Part shown: positions 8,383 to 16,548 of the stretch, in pieces
Numbering within the stretch: position 1 is the stretch's first letter
Layout of the letters: each line of letters begins with the position of its first letter
Source of the DNA: Salinibaculum rarum
Lineage (GTDB): Archaea; Halobacteriota; Halobacteria; Halobacteriales; Haloarculaceae
Reading direction: 5' to 3'
Length of the DNA: 64,000 nt
Assembly (NCBI RefSeq): GCF_030505615.1
Contig: NZ_CP129992.1
Span: 62,001 to 126,000, forward strand
Translations under genes and position numbers: made by a program
Notes under the pieces: generated by a model
Seen by the model: the letters and a program-made list of their open reading frames with translations, nothing else
Database searches by the model: none
What the model was told of the DNA's origin: nothing

Positions 8383-8649
8383 ATGACAAGAGAGAACCTC
8401 GCAACGGCGAGTGACCTGATCGCGACAGCAGCAGACGGCAGCAACGACGCCTCAGACCGACTCGAATCGCTGGCCGACCAACTTGAGACGCTGGCAGACA
8501 GGGACCGCGGCCCCGACCACGGTCGACTCGCACGCATCGAATCCGGCCTCGACGAAATTCAGGCCGACGCCAGCGACGACGTCGCTGCGACCATCGAAGA
8601 AGCACTGGACGCCATCCGAGCGTACCGAGAGACCGTCGAGGGCGTCTAG
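8383..8649 (+). CDS. Small acidic helical haloarchaeal protein (DUF7553-like)
   Basis: An 88-residue protein, nearly all helical and heptad-like (LESLADQLETLADRD, IEEALDAIRAYRETV), so probably a small helical bundle. The central DRGPDHGRLARIE segment resembles a haloarchaea-wide small family I recall as DUF7553. No function is known. It lies 38 bp after the Usp gene on the same strand and may be cotranscribed with it. Confidence 0.75.
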   Translation: MTRENLATASDLIATAADGSNDASDRLESLADQLETLADRDRGPDHGRLARIESGLDEIQADASDDVAATIEEALDAIRAYRETVEGV

Positions 8650-8686
8650 TCCCGCGTTTTATCCGGCGTTCGGTCCGGCCGGAGTG

Positions 8687-9067
8687 TCACGCCGTGGTCT
8701 CACACCGGACGGTCCACTCTACGTCCCAGCCATCCGAGAGTCGGTCAAAAAGCGCCTGTAGCCCCGCCGATTCCGTTTCTGGAAGGACGTGGAACCGTAT
8801 CTGACCGTCACGGACGGAGACGCGGAACACGTCGCCGGTCTCGTCGTCACGGACCAGATACAGCGGCATCGGCAGGTCGAAGAAATCCGCGTAGCGGTAC
8901 GGCCCCGCCGCCAGCACGCGTCGAAGGAGCGAATCGAGGCTGTCCTCGCCCTGCGGTGGCCGCGGCTGGAGCAAGAACACCGTTTCACCCTCGTACTCGA
9001 CGCCGCCCTCGTAGGGGTAGCGCCGCTGTGGGCGGGCCGGTATCGCAAACGCCTCGTCCGATGCCAT
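8687..9067 (-). CDS. Conserved hypothetical protein
   Basis: A 126-residue protein without membrane segments. It has a probable mixed alpha/beta fold (ETVFLLQPRPP, PLYLVRDDETGDVFRVSVRDGQIRFHVLPE). It is fairly rich in aromatic residues and carries no recognisable catalytic motif. ATG at 9067 is preceded by sequence with no in-frame alternative close by. It is divergent from the SRAP gene by 92 bp and convergent with the small helical gene. I do not recognise the family. Confidence 0.7.
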   Translation of the reverse strand: MASDEAFAIPARPQRRYPYEGGVEYEGETVFLLQPRPPQGEDSLDSLLRRVLAAGPYRYADFFDLPMPLYLVRDDETGDVFRVSVRDGQIRFHVLPETESAGLQALFDRLSDGWDVEWTVRCETTA

Positions 9068-9159
9068 CTCGCCAACAGGTAGGGCAGTATCGGGTTTAAA
9101 TCCGCGGGCAGGGTCCTCCGAGTCGGGGGTTTATCGGCGCAGGTCCCCACAGATAGCGT

Positions 9160-9885
9160 ATGTGTGGCCGTTACAGTCTGTTCACACCCCCTGAGGACAT
9201 CGAAGCGCGCTTTGGCGCCACCTTCACCGAGTCGTTCCAGCCCCGGTACAACGCCGCGCCGAGCCAGTCGCTGCCGGTCATCACGGACGCGAGCCCCGAG
9301 CGCATCGACACGAAAGAGTGGGGATTCGTCCCGCCGTGGGCCGATTCACGCAGTGACTTCGGTTTCATCAACGCCCGCGCCGAGACGGTGACAGAGAAGC
9401 CCACGTTCCGGGATGCGGTCACACAATCGTCGCGAGACGGCTTCCGGATGGGACGGTGTCTGGTCCCCGCCGACGGGTTCTACGAGTGGGTCGACGACGG
9501 AAGCGAGAACCAGCCCTACCGGGTCACGCTGGCCGACGACGAACCGTTCGCGATGGCCGGGCTGTGGGCCGAGTGGCAGCCACCCCAGACACAGACAGGA
9601 TTAGACGCGTTTAGCGGAGGCGACGGCAGCGACACCAGTCCCGACGTTGTCGAGACGTTCACCATCGTCACGACGGAGCCAAACGAGTTCGTGGCCGACC
9701 TCCACCACCGGATGGCGGTGATACTCGACGGCGACGAACGCGACCGGTGGCTGACCGGCGCCGCCGAGGAAGCGACGGCGCTTCTGGACCCGTACGACGG
9801 TGAGATGCGGGCGTACCCGGTGTCGACGGCGGTTAACGACCCGTCGAACGACTCGCCGGCGCTGGTCGAGCCGGTCGGAGAGTAA
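9160..9885 (+). CDS. SRAP domain protein (YedK/HMCES-like)
   Basis: The 241-residue protein has every SRAP hallmark: Cys2 directly after the initiator Met, NARAE at 71-75, GFYEW with the catalytic Glu at 109, and HHRM with the conserved His at 182/183. After Met removal, Cys2 forms a thiazolidine cross-link with abasic sites in single-stranded DNA and protects them during replication; the autoproteolysis name 'SOS response-associated peptidase' is historical. A roughly 20-residue Gly/Asp/Ser-rich insert near 143-165 is extra compared with YedK. The start is fixed by the need for Cys at position 2. Confidence 0.93.
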   Translation: MCGRYSLFTPPEDIEARFGATFTESFQPRYNAAPSQSLPVITDASPERIDTKEWGFVPPWADSRSDFGFINARAETVTEKPTFRDAVTQSSRDGFRMGRCLVPADGFYEWVDDGSENQPYRVTLADDEPFAMAGLWAEWQPPQTQTGLDAFSGGDGSDTSPDVVETFTIVTTEPNEFVADLHHRMAVILDGDERDRWLTGAAEEATALLDPYDGEMRAYPVSTAVNDPSNDSPALVEPVGE

Positions 9886-9926
9886 GGTAACGAGGACTTA
9901 TCGGCCGCGCCGCCGAACGGTCGACA

Positions 9927-10502
9927 ATGACAGCCCAGCAGGCTGTTCTCGGCACAGTGACGCGGCTGGGAGCGCTCGTCGGACTGCTCCAGACGTACGC
10001 CGTTCCCGTCCGCTGGAACCAGGGCCCCGAGAGCAGGTGGTGGGAGCCGGTCAGACGGGTCGCCTCCCGACTGCTCGGTGCGGCCCTCGACGAGCGTGCC
10101 GGACCACGACCCATCACGGGGGGAGAGTTTGCCGGCACGCTGCACCGGTCCCACGACGAGGCCGAACGGCTCCTGTGGACGTGGGGGTTCGTCCGCAGTC
10201 CGTTTGCCCGCCTGAAAACCCGTGACGGCCAGGCAGAACTGGGATCGTGGGTGTACCGCGACTCGCCGCTCGCACGCCGCCAGGTCCACGTCATGCTGTT
10301 TCCCGCGCCCTCAGGCGTCGACGTGTACGCACACGAGGAACCATCGAGTGTGCATCCGCTGGTCGGGGCAGAACATTTCGATGGGCAGGAACAGCACATC
10401 GCCAAAGGTGTTCGAGTCGTGAGAGAGCGGCTACCACTGGATACGAGTAACGCGCCGGAAGAACCACCAGCGGGGGCGTGGGATAGCCGTCTGCCCGAGT
10501 AA
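9927..10502 (+). CDS. Conserved haloarchaeal protein, unknown function
   Basis: A 191-residue soluble protein, less acidic than its neighbours and rich in Trp and Arg (RWNQGPESRWWEPVRR, LLWTWGFVRSPFARL). It has an alpha/beta look with a possible antiparallel sheet in GSWVYRDSPLARRQVHVMLFP. I see no catalytic motif. It follows the SRAP gene by 41 bp on the same strand, so the two may be cotranscribed, but no functional link is shown. The C-terminal 25 residues look disordered. Confidence 0.7.
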   Translation: MTAQQAVLGTVTRLGALVGLLQTYAVPVRWNQGPESRWWEPVRRVASRLLGAALDERAGPRPITGGEFAGTLHRSHDEAERLLWTWGFVRSPFARLKTRDGQAELGSWVYRDSPLARRQVHVMLFPAPSGVDVYAHEEPSSVHPLVGAEHFDGQEQHIAKGVRVVRERLPLDTSNAPEEPPAGAWDSRLPE

Positions 10503-10544
10503 ACAGCAGGCGAAAACCGAAGTCTGCGACGGATAACAGCCGAG

Positions 10545-12065
10545 TCAGTAGACGGCGTCTACGATGTCGTCGGCGAGTGTCTCGAACTGAGCGAGGTACT
10601 CGCGGCGGTCCTCGCGCATCGCTTCGAGTTCGCTCTCGTAGTCGTCGAACTGGTTGGGCGGGTAGAACTCCTCGACGTCGACACCAGGGACCGACTCGGG
10701 CAGTTCCAGGCCGAGTCGCTCGTCGTGGTTCCACTCGATGTCACCACGGGCAGCACCGACGAGGATGTTCACCGAGTCCTCGACGCCGATATCGGCGTCG
10801 GGGGAGCCGACGTAGCCAGTGTTGATGACGTACGTCTCGACGTCGTTGTCGTCGATGAGGTCGTAAAAGCGGTTGCCCTCCTCTCCCTCCGGGCCGATGA
10901 TGAAGGGGTTGGTGCCGACGACGCGGATGGACTCGCCGGCCGCGTCGGGGTCGCCGGCGCTGGTCTGGATGGACTCGCCGAGCATGAACGCGACGGCCGC
11001 CTGCTTCGGGGAGAGGCGCGCGATAGCAGGCATCGTCGGATTTCGCGTGATGAAGAATATCTGGTCGACTTCGTCTAAGTCGATGTCCTCGGCGGCGCTG
11101 TCGAGACACTCCCGGAGGATGACCGCGCGACCGTTGGTCGTCAGTTCCGTGTCGTCGAAGTCGACAGTCCCGTCCTCGAAGACGCTGACGTTCTCGAAGA
11201 CGGCCGACTCGTCGGTCGCCGCGTCGTAGAGTGCGGGCTGTTCCTCGCGGTCGAGGCCGTCGGTCTTGATGTAGAGCCCGTTCCCTTCGCTTCCGGTCAC
11301 CTGCCCGTCCGGCAGGAGGGCGCAGACGTCGTCCTGGAGCATCTCGGCGCCTTCGGGGTCGTCGAGCCAGCAGCCGTGCCCGGTCAGCGTCGACTTGCCA
11401 GTCGCGGAGAGGCCGAGGAAGGCCTGTCCGACCTCTTCGATGCCGTCCTCGCCCTCGATTCGGACGCGCTTGCTGCCGGCGTGGATGCCGAGGCCGCCCT
11501 GCTGTTTGGCGCGGTACATGTACAGACGGAGGAAGGATTTCTTCGCTTCGCCGGTGTAGTCGCTGCCGAGAACGAAGGTCAGCCCCTCATCTGGCAGGAT
11601 GCGGATACGGCGACGCTGGCCGTCCTGCGTGTCCCAGTCGGGCAACTGGAGCGTCTGGAAGTCGGGTTCGCCCTGTGCGGGTTCGAGCAGTTTCGCCCAC
11701 GAGAGGGCGATGCGCGAGAACTCCTTGGGAACGAAGAGGCGACAGACGTAGGACGTCTCCGGGTGGCGACCGACCATCCGGTCGAGACAGACGAACTCGT
11801 AGTCTCCGACACCGTCGAGTGCCGATTCGATGCTCGCCCAGTCCTCGTCGGTAAACTCGTCGTCGACGAGGTTTTTCGTCTGGTCGGCGCTCCGAGACTT
11901 CTGTTCGCTGATGTAGCTTGGACTGCCGTACTCGGTCGTCGTTTCGTCGTGTTTGGCGAACACTCGGAGTTCGTCGAACGTCGGATTATATACGACGTTA
12001 TCTGCTGTCTCCGGGTCCGGGAACTCGTCCTGCAGTTGGGACGTCTCCACCCGTTGGCTGGACAT
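10545..12065 (-). CDS. pckA: Phosphoenolpyruvate carboxykinase (ATP type)
   Basis: A 506-residue PEPCK. The kinase P-loop GLSATGKSTLTGHG lies near residues 215-228 and the metal/nucleotide motif LQDDVCAL near 250; ITRNPTMPAIARLSPKQAAVAFMLGE is the conserved central segment, and NTGYVGSPDADIG follows. The Ser/Thr-containing P-loop and DD motif point to the ATP-dependent class. It converts oxaloacetate to PEP in gluconeogenesis. ATG at 12065 (MSSQRVET) is chosen: a TATA-like TTTATGC at 12092-12098 is about 29 nt upstream, and the 18 extra codons of the longer reading frame would overlap it. Confidence 0.92.
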   Translation of the reverse strand: MSSQRVETSQLQDEFPDPETADNVVYNPTFDELRVFAKHDETTTEYGSPSYISEQKSRSADQTKNLVDDEFTDEDWASIESALDGVGDYEFVCLDRMVGRHPETSYVCRLFVPKEFSRIALSWAKLLEPAQGEPDFQTLQLPDWDTQDGQRRRIRILPDEGLTFVLGSDYTGEAKKSFLRLYMYRAKQQGGLGIHAGSKRVRIEGEDGIEEVGQAFLGLSATGKSTLTGHGCWLDDPEGAEMLQDDVCALLPDGQVTGSEGNGLYIKTDGLDREEQPALYDAATDESAVFENVSVFEDGTVDFDDTELTTNGRAVILRECLDSAAEDIDLDEVDQIFFITRNPTMPAIARLSPKQAAVAFMLGESIQTSAGDPDAAGESIRVVGTNPFIIGPEGEEGNRFYDLIDDNDVETYVINTGYVGSPDADIGVEDSVNILVGAARGDIEWNHDERLGLELPESVPGVDVEEFYPPNQFDDYESELEAMREDRREYLAQFETLADDIVDAVY

Positions 12066-12290
12066 ATATTGTGTCCGGTGGCTGGCGGGACGCATAAAGC
12101 CACGGAAATCAACGTACATCGACTCACTCTCACATATGACAGAATACTAGCAGTGGCTCCGTGCAGATAATCGGCGTGTCCTACGAGATGGTTCGCACAA
12201 CGGAGAAAAGTCTCTCAGCTCGCATGCTGGCGTTTTAGTGGCTGGTGGCACGCGGTAAAATGGCTGGTAGATAACTGTATTATGTAATCG

Positions 12291-12297
12291 TTATATA
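12291..12297 (+). promoter_or_regulatory. TATA box of a possible RNA gene
   Basis: TTATATA in an AT-rich setting. No credible reading frame begins 25-30 nt downstream, so a transcript starting near 12320 would be non-coding or a very long eIF1A leader. Confidence 0.45.
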
Positions 12298-12319
12298 CGC
12301 TTGACCTAATCATGCGGAA

Positions 12320-12560
12320 TGTATCACGTTATCCCTTTCGCGAACGCGGACATCTGTGTCGAACGACTCAGGAGAGGATACGACTCCAGCGAGAATGGTT
12401 CCCACAAAGGAAAGAGTGGTATCTGGGAGGGGCGCCAACAGGGGGTCAGTGCAACCAAATTGGCCGGCTGAGTATCACCCGAAAGCACCGTGCTGCGAGG
12501 ACTTGTGAGGGGTGACTCGGCGTGACGAGTGGTACCACGACTATAACGTAGTTTATGTGT
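12320..12560 (+). ncRNA. Candidate structured non-coding RNA
   Basis: Approximate limits. A TATA element at 12291-12297 predicts a start near 12320. The strongest structure is a stem formed by GCTGAGTATCACCC (12467-12480) and GGGTGACTCGGC (12510-12521): twelve pairs, one of them G-U, with a two-base bulge, closing a 29-nt loop. A smaller GGAG/CTCC hairpin lies near 12373-12389. I do not find SRP RNA, RNase P or tRNA consensus elements. It could instead be part of a structured leader of eIF1A, although that gene has its own TATA box. Evidence is structural only. Confidence 0.35.
12551..12557 (+). promoter_or_regulatory. TATA box of the eIF1A gene
   Basis: GTTTATG about 27 nt before the ATG at 12581; consistent with leaderless transcription. 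Confidence 0.45.
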
Positions 12561-12580
12561 GTGGAAACCCTCCTTAAAGT

Positions 12581-12865
12581 ATGAGCGAGAATTCAGGCCG
12601 CCGGGACCTCCGGATGCCATCCGACGACGAAGTCTTCGCAGTAGTGACAGAACACCTTGGTGGAAACCACGTCCGCCTCCAGTGTGCGGACGGAGAGACC
12701 CGAATGGGTCGTATCCCCGGCCGGATGAAGTTCCGGACCTGGATCAACGAGGACGACGTCGTGCTGGCCGAACCGTGGGACTGGCAAGACGAGAAGGCAA
12801 ACGTCGAATGGCGCTACGACGGGCAGGCCGCAGACCAGCTCCGCCGCGAAGGACACATCGAATAA
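12581..12865 (+). CDS. eif1A: Translation initiation factor aIF1A
   Basis: A 94-residue S1/IF1-type OB-fold protein. The signature run [46 protein letters not shown] is typical of aIF1A, as is the flexible basic N-terminal tail and the C-terminal helix after [12 protein letters not shown]. It binds the small ribosomal subunit A site and helps start-codon selection. It stands alone, with its own promoter, and converges with the downstream cold-shock gene across a long inverted repeat. Confidence 0.95.
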   Translation: MSENSGRRDLRMPSDDEVFAVVTEHLGGNHVRLQCADGETRMGRIPGRMKFRTWINEDDVVLAEPWDWQDEKANVEWRYDGQAADQLRREGHIE

Positions 12866-12898
12866 TCGCAGTTTCTGCCGTCTGATTTCAGTCTCCGG

Positions 12899-12946
12899 GA
12901 GCGACAGCGCTCGCGCTACCGATGGTCGACCACAGCGCTGTCGCTC
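12899..12946. terminator. 13-bp perfect inverted repeat between convergent genes
   Basis: GAGCGACAGCGCT at 12899-12911 is exactly complementary to AGCGCTGTCGCTC at 12934-12946, with a 22-nt loop containing the palindrome GGTCGACC. It lies between the 3' ends of eIF1A and the cold-shock gene, so it may stop or stabilise transcripts from both sides. There is no T-run, which archaeal terminators normally need, so a 3'-end stabilising role is equally possible. Confidence 0.5.
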
Positions 12947-12987
12947 GCGGTATAGCGCTCGAAAGAAGCGTTGTTGTCCGACGGAGC

Positions 12988-13182
12988 TTACTCGCGAGTG
13001 AGGTTCGTCGCGCGCGGGCCCTTCGGTGCCTGTTCGATGTCGAATTCGACGTCAGTTCCTTCTTCGAGGTCCGGACCGCCAACGTCCTCCATGTGGAAGA
13101 ATACGTCGTCGTCCGCGTCTTCAGTCTCGATGAAACCGTAACCGCCTGTGTCGTTGAAGAAATCAACCGTACCGTTTGCCAT
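12988..13182 (-). CDS. cspA: Cold-shock domain protein (copy 1)
   Basis: A 64-residue single cold-shock domain. RNP1 (GGYGFIE, residues 13-19) and RNP2 (VFFHM, 27-31) are intact. CspA-type proteins bind single-stranded RNA/DNA and act as RNA chaperones. It differs from the second copy at 14573-14767 at only 8 of 64 positions (5, 37, 40, 44, 45, 61, 62, 64), all outside the RNP motifs. Like that copy it is on the minus strand, and it lies directly downstream of trpB. Confidence 0.95.
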   Translation of the reverse strand: MANGTVDFFNDTGGYGFIETEDADDDVFFHMEDVGGPDLEEGTDVEFDIEQAPKGPRATNLTRE

Positions 13183-13260
13183 TGCGACTGCTCAAAGGCT
13201 AAGGGCACAAATAAGGGTTCCGAATGAAACGCTAACACGGCCCATGGAATCCGACCCGCC

Positions 13261-14415
13261 TCAGGAGAGGTCGAAGTGTTCCGTGGCCTGCTCGATGTCT
13301 TTGTCCCCTCGTCCGGAGAGGTTGACGAGGATAGAGTCGTAGTCACCGTCGGCAGCGAGCTCCGTCGCCAGCGCGATGCCGTGGCTCGACTCCAGTGCGG
13401 GAATGATACCCTCCGCTTCGCTGAGTTCGCGAAACGCAGCGAGTGCGTCGTCGTCGTGGATACCGTGGTACTCCGCGCGGCCGACCTCGCGGAACATGGC
13501 GTGTTCGGGGCCGACACCGGGGTAGTCCAGCCCTGCAGAGACGGAGTGGACGTCGACGTCGTCTTCGATGACACGCGTTTTCATCCCGTGGATGACGTCG
13601 TCGTCGCCCGCTGCCAGTGGGGCCGCGTGGCGGTCCGAATCAGACCCCTCACCGCCACCTTCGGCACCGTAGAAGTCCACGTCGTCGTCCCGGAACGCGT
13701 GGAACAGGCCCATCGCGTTGGAGCCGCCACCGACACAGGCGACAGCGGCGTCGGGGAGGCCGCCGGTCCGCTCGCGGAACTGTTCGCGAGCCTCGCGCCC
13801 GATGACACTCTGGAAGTCCCGGACCATCCGCGGGAAGGGGTCCGGACCGACGACAGACCCGACGAGGTAGTGTGTGTCGTCGATGTTCTTGGCCATGTCT
13901 TCGAGCGCGGCGTCGACGGCGTCGGCCAGTCCTTCGCCGCCCCGGCTCACTTCGTTGACCGTCGCGCCCATCAGGCGCATCCGGAAGACGTTCATCTTCT
14001 GGCGTTCGATGTCCTTTTTCCCCATGTAAATCTCGGTGTCGAGGTCGAGGAGGGCCCCGGCCATCGCCGTCGCGGTCCCGTGCTGTCCGGCCCCGGTCTC
14101 GGCGATGAGGCGGGATTTGCCCGCTTTCTTCGCGAGGAGCGCCTGCCCGAGCGTGTTGTTGATTTTGTGAGCGCCCCCGTGGAGGAGGTCCTCGCGTTTG
14201 AGGTAGATGTCGGTCCCGTAGCGTTCGCTCAGCGTCTCCGCGTAGAAAAGCGGCGTCGGCCGGCCGGCGAAATCTTCGAGCAGCGCGTGGAGTTCGGCGT
14301 GGAACTCGTCGCTGTCTTTGACGTTGTCGTAGCCGTCGGCGAGCTGTTCGAGCGCGTCTTCCAGGGCTTCGGGGACGTGGCGTCCACCGTATCCCCCGAA
14401 CGTACCATCGGACAT
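13261..14415 (-). CDS. trpB: Tryptophan synthase beta chain (TrpB1-like, solitary)
   Basis: A 384-residue PLP enzyme of the TrpB fold. The PLP Lys is Lys84 in HGGAHKINN, the catalytic Glu is Glu106 in AETGAGQHG, and the phosphate-binding loop is GGGSNAMG. SAGLDYPGVGPEHA and the C-terminal SGRGDKD are also typical. It joins indole and serine to make tryptophan. The usual partner trpA (and trpC) is not next to it, as it is in the haloarchaeal trpCBA operon. It may be a second, stand-alone TrpB. ATG at 14415 (MSDGTFGGYGG) is the conserved start. Confidence 0.88.
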   Translation of the reverse strand: MSDGTFGGYGGRHVPEALEDALEQLADGYDNVKDSDEFHAELHALLEDFAGRPTPLFYAETLSERYGTDIYLKREDLLHGGAHKINNTLGQALLAKKAGKSRLIAETGAGQHGTATAMAGALLDLDTEIYMGKKDIERQKMNVFRMRLMGATVNEVSRGGEGLADAVDAALEDMAKNIDDTHYLVGSVVGPDPFPRMVRDFQSVIGREAREQFRERTGGLPDAAVACVGGGSNAMGLFHAFRDDDVDFYGAEGGGEGSDSDRHAAPLAAGDDDVIHGMKTRVIEDDVDVHSVSAGLDYPGVGPEHAMFREVGRAEYHGIHDDDALAAFRELSEAEGIIPALESSHGIALATELAADGDYDSILVNLSGRGDKDIEQATEHFDLS

Positions 14416-14572
14416 ATCTCTACAGATTCTCCCCATTTTGATAAACTGTATTATCCGACTGCGTCGGCACCGACGACCGGCACCATGCGAGTGACAGTGA
14501 AGTCACTGACGGCGTAGTTCTTGAAAGAAACAAAGGTCCGAAAGTCGCTGGAAAGCGACGGTGTGAACCTGT

Positions 14573-14767
14573 TTAGCTGCGAACGACGTTAGTCGCGCGC
14601 GGGCCCTTTGGGGCTTGTTCGATGTCGAATTCGATCTCGGTCCCTTCGGTCAGATCCTCACCGCCAACGTCCTCCATGTGGAAGAAAACGTCGTCGTCAG
14701 CATCCTCAGTCTCGATGAAACCGTAACCGCCTGTGTCGTTGAAGAAATCAACCTTACCGTTTGCCAT
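14573..14767 (-). CDS. cspA: Cold-shock domain protein (copy 2)
   Basis: A 64-residue cold-shock domain protein with RNP1 GGYGFIE and RNP2 VFFHM intact. It shares 56 of 64 residues with the copy at 12988-13182 and lies upstream of trpB on the same strand, so trpB sits between two tandem csp genes. The upstream region (14768-15024) is unusually AT-rich for the window, as expected for a strong promoter. The start is fixed by the conserved MANGKVDFF. Confidence 0.95.
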   Translation of the reverse strand: MANGKVDFFNDTGGYGFIETEDADDDVFFHMEDVGGEDLTEGTEIEFDIEQAPKGPRATNVVRS

Positions 14768-15024
14768 TGCAATTATATGAATGACGGGTACACTGATAAG
14801 TATTGCGACTTTGTATTTTCATTTCGGATTTTGCAAAACAATTGCACTACGAAAAACCTCTTTTGTAGATATTCATACACAGTGTGTCGGTTCTCGGGGA
14901 GTGTTGTGCCCAATCGGTCACGGCCCGAACAGTATAGGATGGGATTCGGCACTCTCGGTGTGCATCCGGCCGGCGTCTGTGGGTTCCAGTCACACGATTC
15001 TGTCAAAATCGGCCCGGACGGCGT

Positions 15025-16356
15025 TCAGTCCGCCGTCGAGTCGCCATCCGTCTCGTGGACCTGAACCGTCGAAATCCGGGTCCCCTCGACGCTGGTCACC
15101 TCGATGGCGTAGCCACCGACCTCGATGCTGTCGCCGGCTTCGGGGGCGCGGTCGAGTTCACCGAGGACCAGTCCGCCGATCGTTTCGACGGCTTCGCTCT
15201 CGAAGTCGGCCCCGAGTGCGTCGTTGACTGCCGACAGCGTGACACTCCCGTCGATATCGTACGTGCCGTCCTCGCGCTCGCGTACCGAGTGTTCGCGCTC
15301 GTCGACGTCGAACCCGTCGCGGAGGTCACCGACAACGGCCTCGACGACGTCCTCGATAGTCGCAATTCCCTCGAAAGCTCCCCACTCGTCGATAACCGCA
15401 GCCATCTGCTGGTGTTCGGACCGGAACTGCACCAGCAGGTCGTTGATAGTCGTCGTCTCCGGGACGACGAGTATCTCCCGCGCTAGCTCGCCGGCAGTGA
15501 TACGCTCTGAGTCGGGCTCCTCGCTCGCACGCAGGACGTCTTTGACGTCGACGAAGCCGACCACTTGCTCGCTGTCGCCGGCTTCCAGAACCGGATAGCG
15601 CGTCCGCCCGGATTCGAGGACGACCGCACGGAGTTCGGAGAGCGTCGCATCTTCCGGAACGCTCACCACGTCCGGTCGTGGCACCATGACCTCCCGCACG
15701 GCGGTGTCGTCGAGGTCGAACACGCGCTCTATCATCGCCACCTCCGAGACGTCGATATCACCTTCCTCCCCGGAGCGGACCAGCACCCGTCGAATCTCCC
15801 GCTCGCCGAGCGTCTCGTCGGTCTCCGACGCTGGCGGGACGCCGAGCATCCGCGTGAATGCGTTTGCCGCCCCGTTGAACACGACCAGCCCCGGATAGAA
15901 GATGATGTAGAAGAACTTCATCGGCGGGGCGAGAAACAGGGAGAGTCGTTCGGTCTGTGAGATTGCAATCGTCTTCGGGGCGAGTTCGCCAAAGACGACG
16001 TGGAGGAACGTGATGACGCTGAAGCCGACGGCGAAAGCGACTAAGTGGACGACATTCGTTGGCAAAACCGGCCCCAGGACGGGTTCGAGCAGCGACGCGA
16101 CGGCGGGTTCGCCGACCCACCCGAGGCCAAGCGAGGCGATTGTGATACCGAGTTGGGTCACCGCCAGGTAGTCGTCGAGGCCGTCCATCACACCCTGGAG
16201 CGCCCGCGAGCCGGTGCGGCCCTCTTCGACGAGCTGTTCGACGGCCGTGCCACGGACGCGCACGAATGCAAACTCCGCGGCGACGAAAAAGCCGTTCAGT
16301 ACCACGAGAAACAGCGCGACGAAGAGTTGTGCCACCGAGAGCGCGATGTTTACCAT
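15025..16356 (-). CDS. CorC/HlyC-family (CNNM-like) membrane protein
   Basis: The 443-residue protein has three parts: an N-terminal DUF21/CNNM transmembrane domain with about four helices (residues 1-190; FGELAPKTIAISQTERL is the family signature), a CBS pair (about 205-335; VMVPRPDVVSVPEDAT), and a C-terminal CorC_HlyC domain (about 350-435). The family is linked to Mg2+ or Na+ extrusion in bacteria and eukaryotes; the old name hemolysin is misleading. ATG at 16356 puts the first helix (ALSVAQLFVALFLVVLNGFF) right at the N-terminus. It is divergent from the histidine kinase. Confidence 0.9.
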   Translation of the reverse strand: MVNIALSVAQLFVALFLVVLNGFFVAAEFAFVRVRGTAVEQLVEEGRTGSRALQGVMDGLDDYLAVTQLGITIASLGLGWVGEPAVASLLEPVLGPVLPTNVVHLVAFAVGFSVITFLHVVFGELAPKTIAISQTERLSLFLAPPMKFFYIIFYPGLVVFNGAANAFTRMLGVPPASETDETLGEREIRRVLVRSGEEGDIDVSEVAMIERVFDLDDTAVREVMVPRPDVVSVPEDATLSELRAVVLESGRTRYPVLEAGDSEQVVGFVDVKDVLRASEEPDSERITAGELAREILVVPETTTINDLLVQFRSEHQQMAAVIDEWGAFEGIATIEDVVEAVVGDLRDGFDVDEREHSVREREDGTYDIDGSVTLSAVNDALGADFESEAVETIGGLVLGELDRAPEAGDSIEVGGYAIEVTSVEGTRISTVQVHETDGDSTAD

Positions 16357-16548
16357 CGGTCCTCCGAAGGCGTATCGGCAGTCGGTCGTGACGAGTCCAT
16401 ACCAGTACGTCGCGGTCAACTCATTAAAATGGTCGAATCTGTGTCCGTCTCTATAGGTCCGACTGAGTTGTGGCGTGGGAACACAGATTTGTCCCAGAAC
16501 AATGCAACTCCAAAGTAATAATAACTTAGTAGACAATAAAGGAATTCA

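Larger units (their letters stand above)
12066..12580. other. 515-bp gene-free stretch between pckA and eIF1A
   Basis: This stretch is lower in GC than the flanking genes and has stop codons in all frames apart from short frames without coding character. It contains the pckA promoter at its left end, a good TATA element at 12291-12297 pointing right, a strong hairpin at 12467-12521, a GTGGTACCAC palindrome near 12530, and the eIF1A TATA element at 12551-12557. The right half is the candidate RNA gene described separately. The left half holds nothing else that I can see. Confidence 0.6.

Noticed and set aside
12312..12515. Short open frames on both strands in the gap before eIF1A
   Set aside because: Their residue composition is unlike haloarchaeal proteins (not acidic, Arg/Ser/Pro-rich), and they run through the predicted RNA stem. 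No start with promoter spacing.
12899..12946. 13-bp inverted repeat as insertion-sequence ends
   Set aside because: The arms are only 22 nt apart and enclose no gene, and there is no flanking target duplication.
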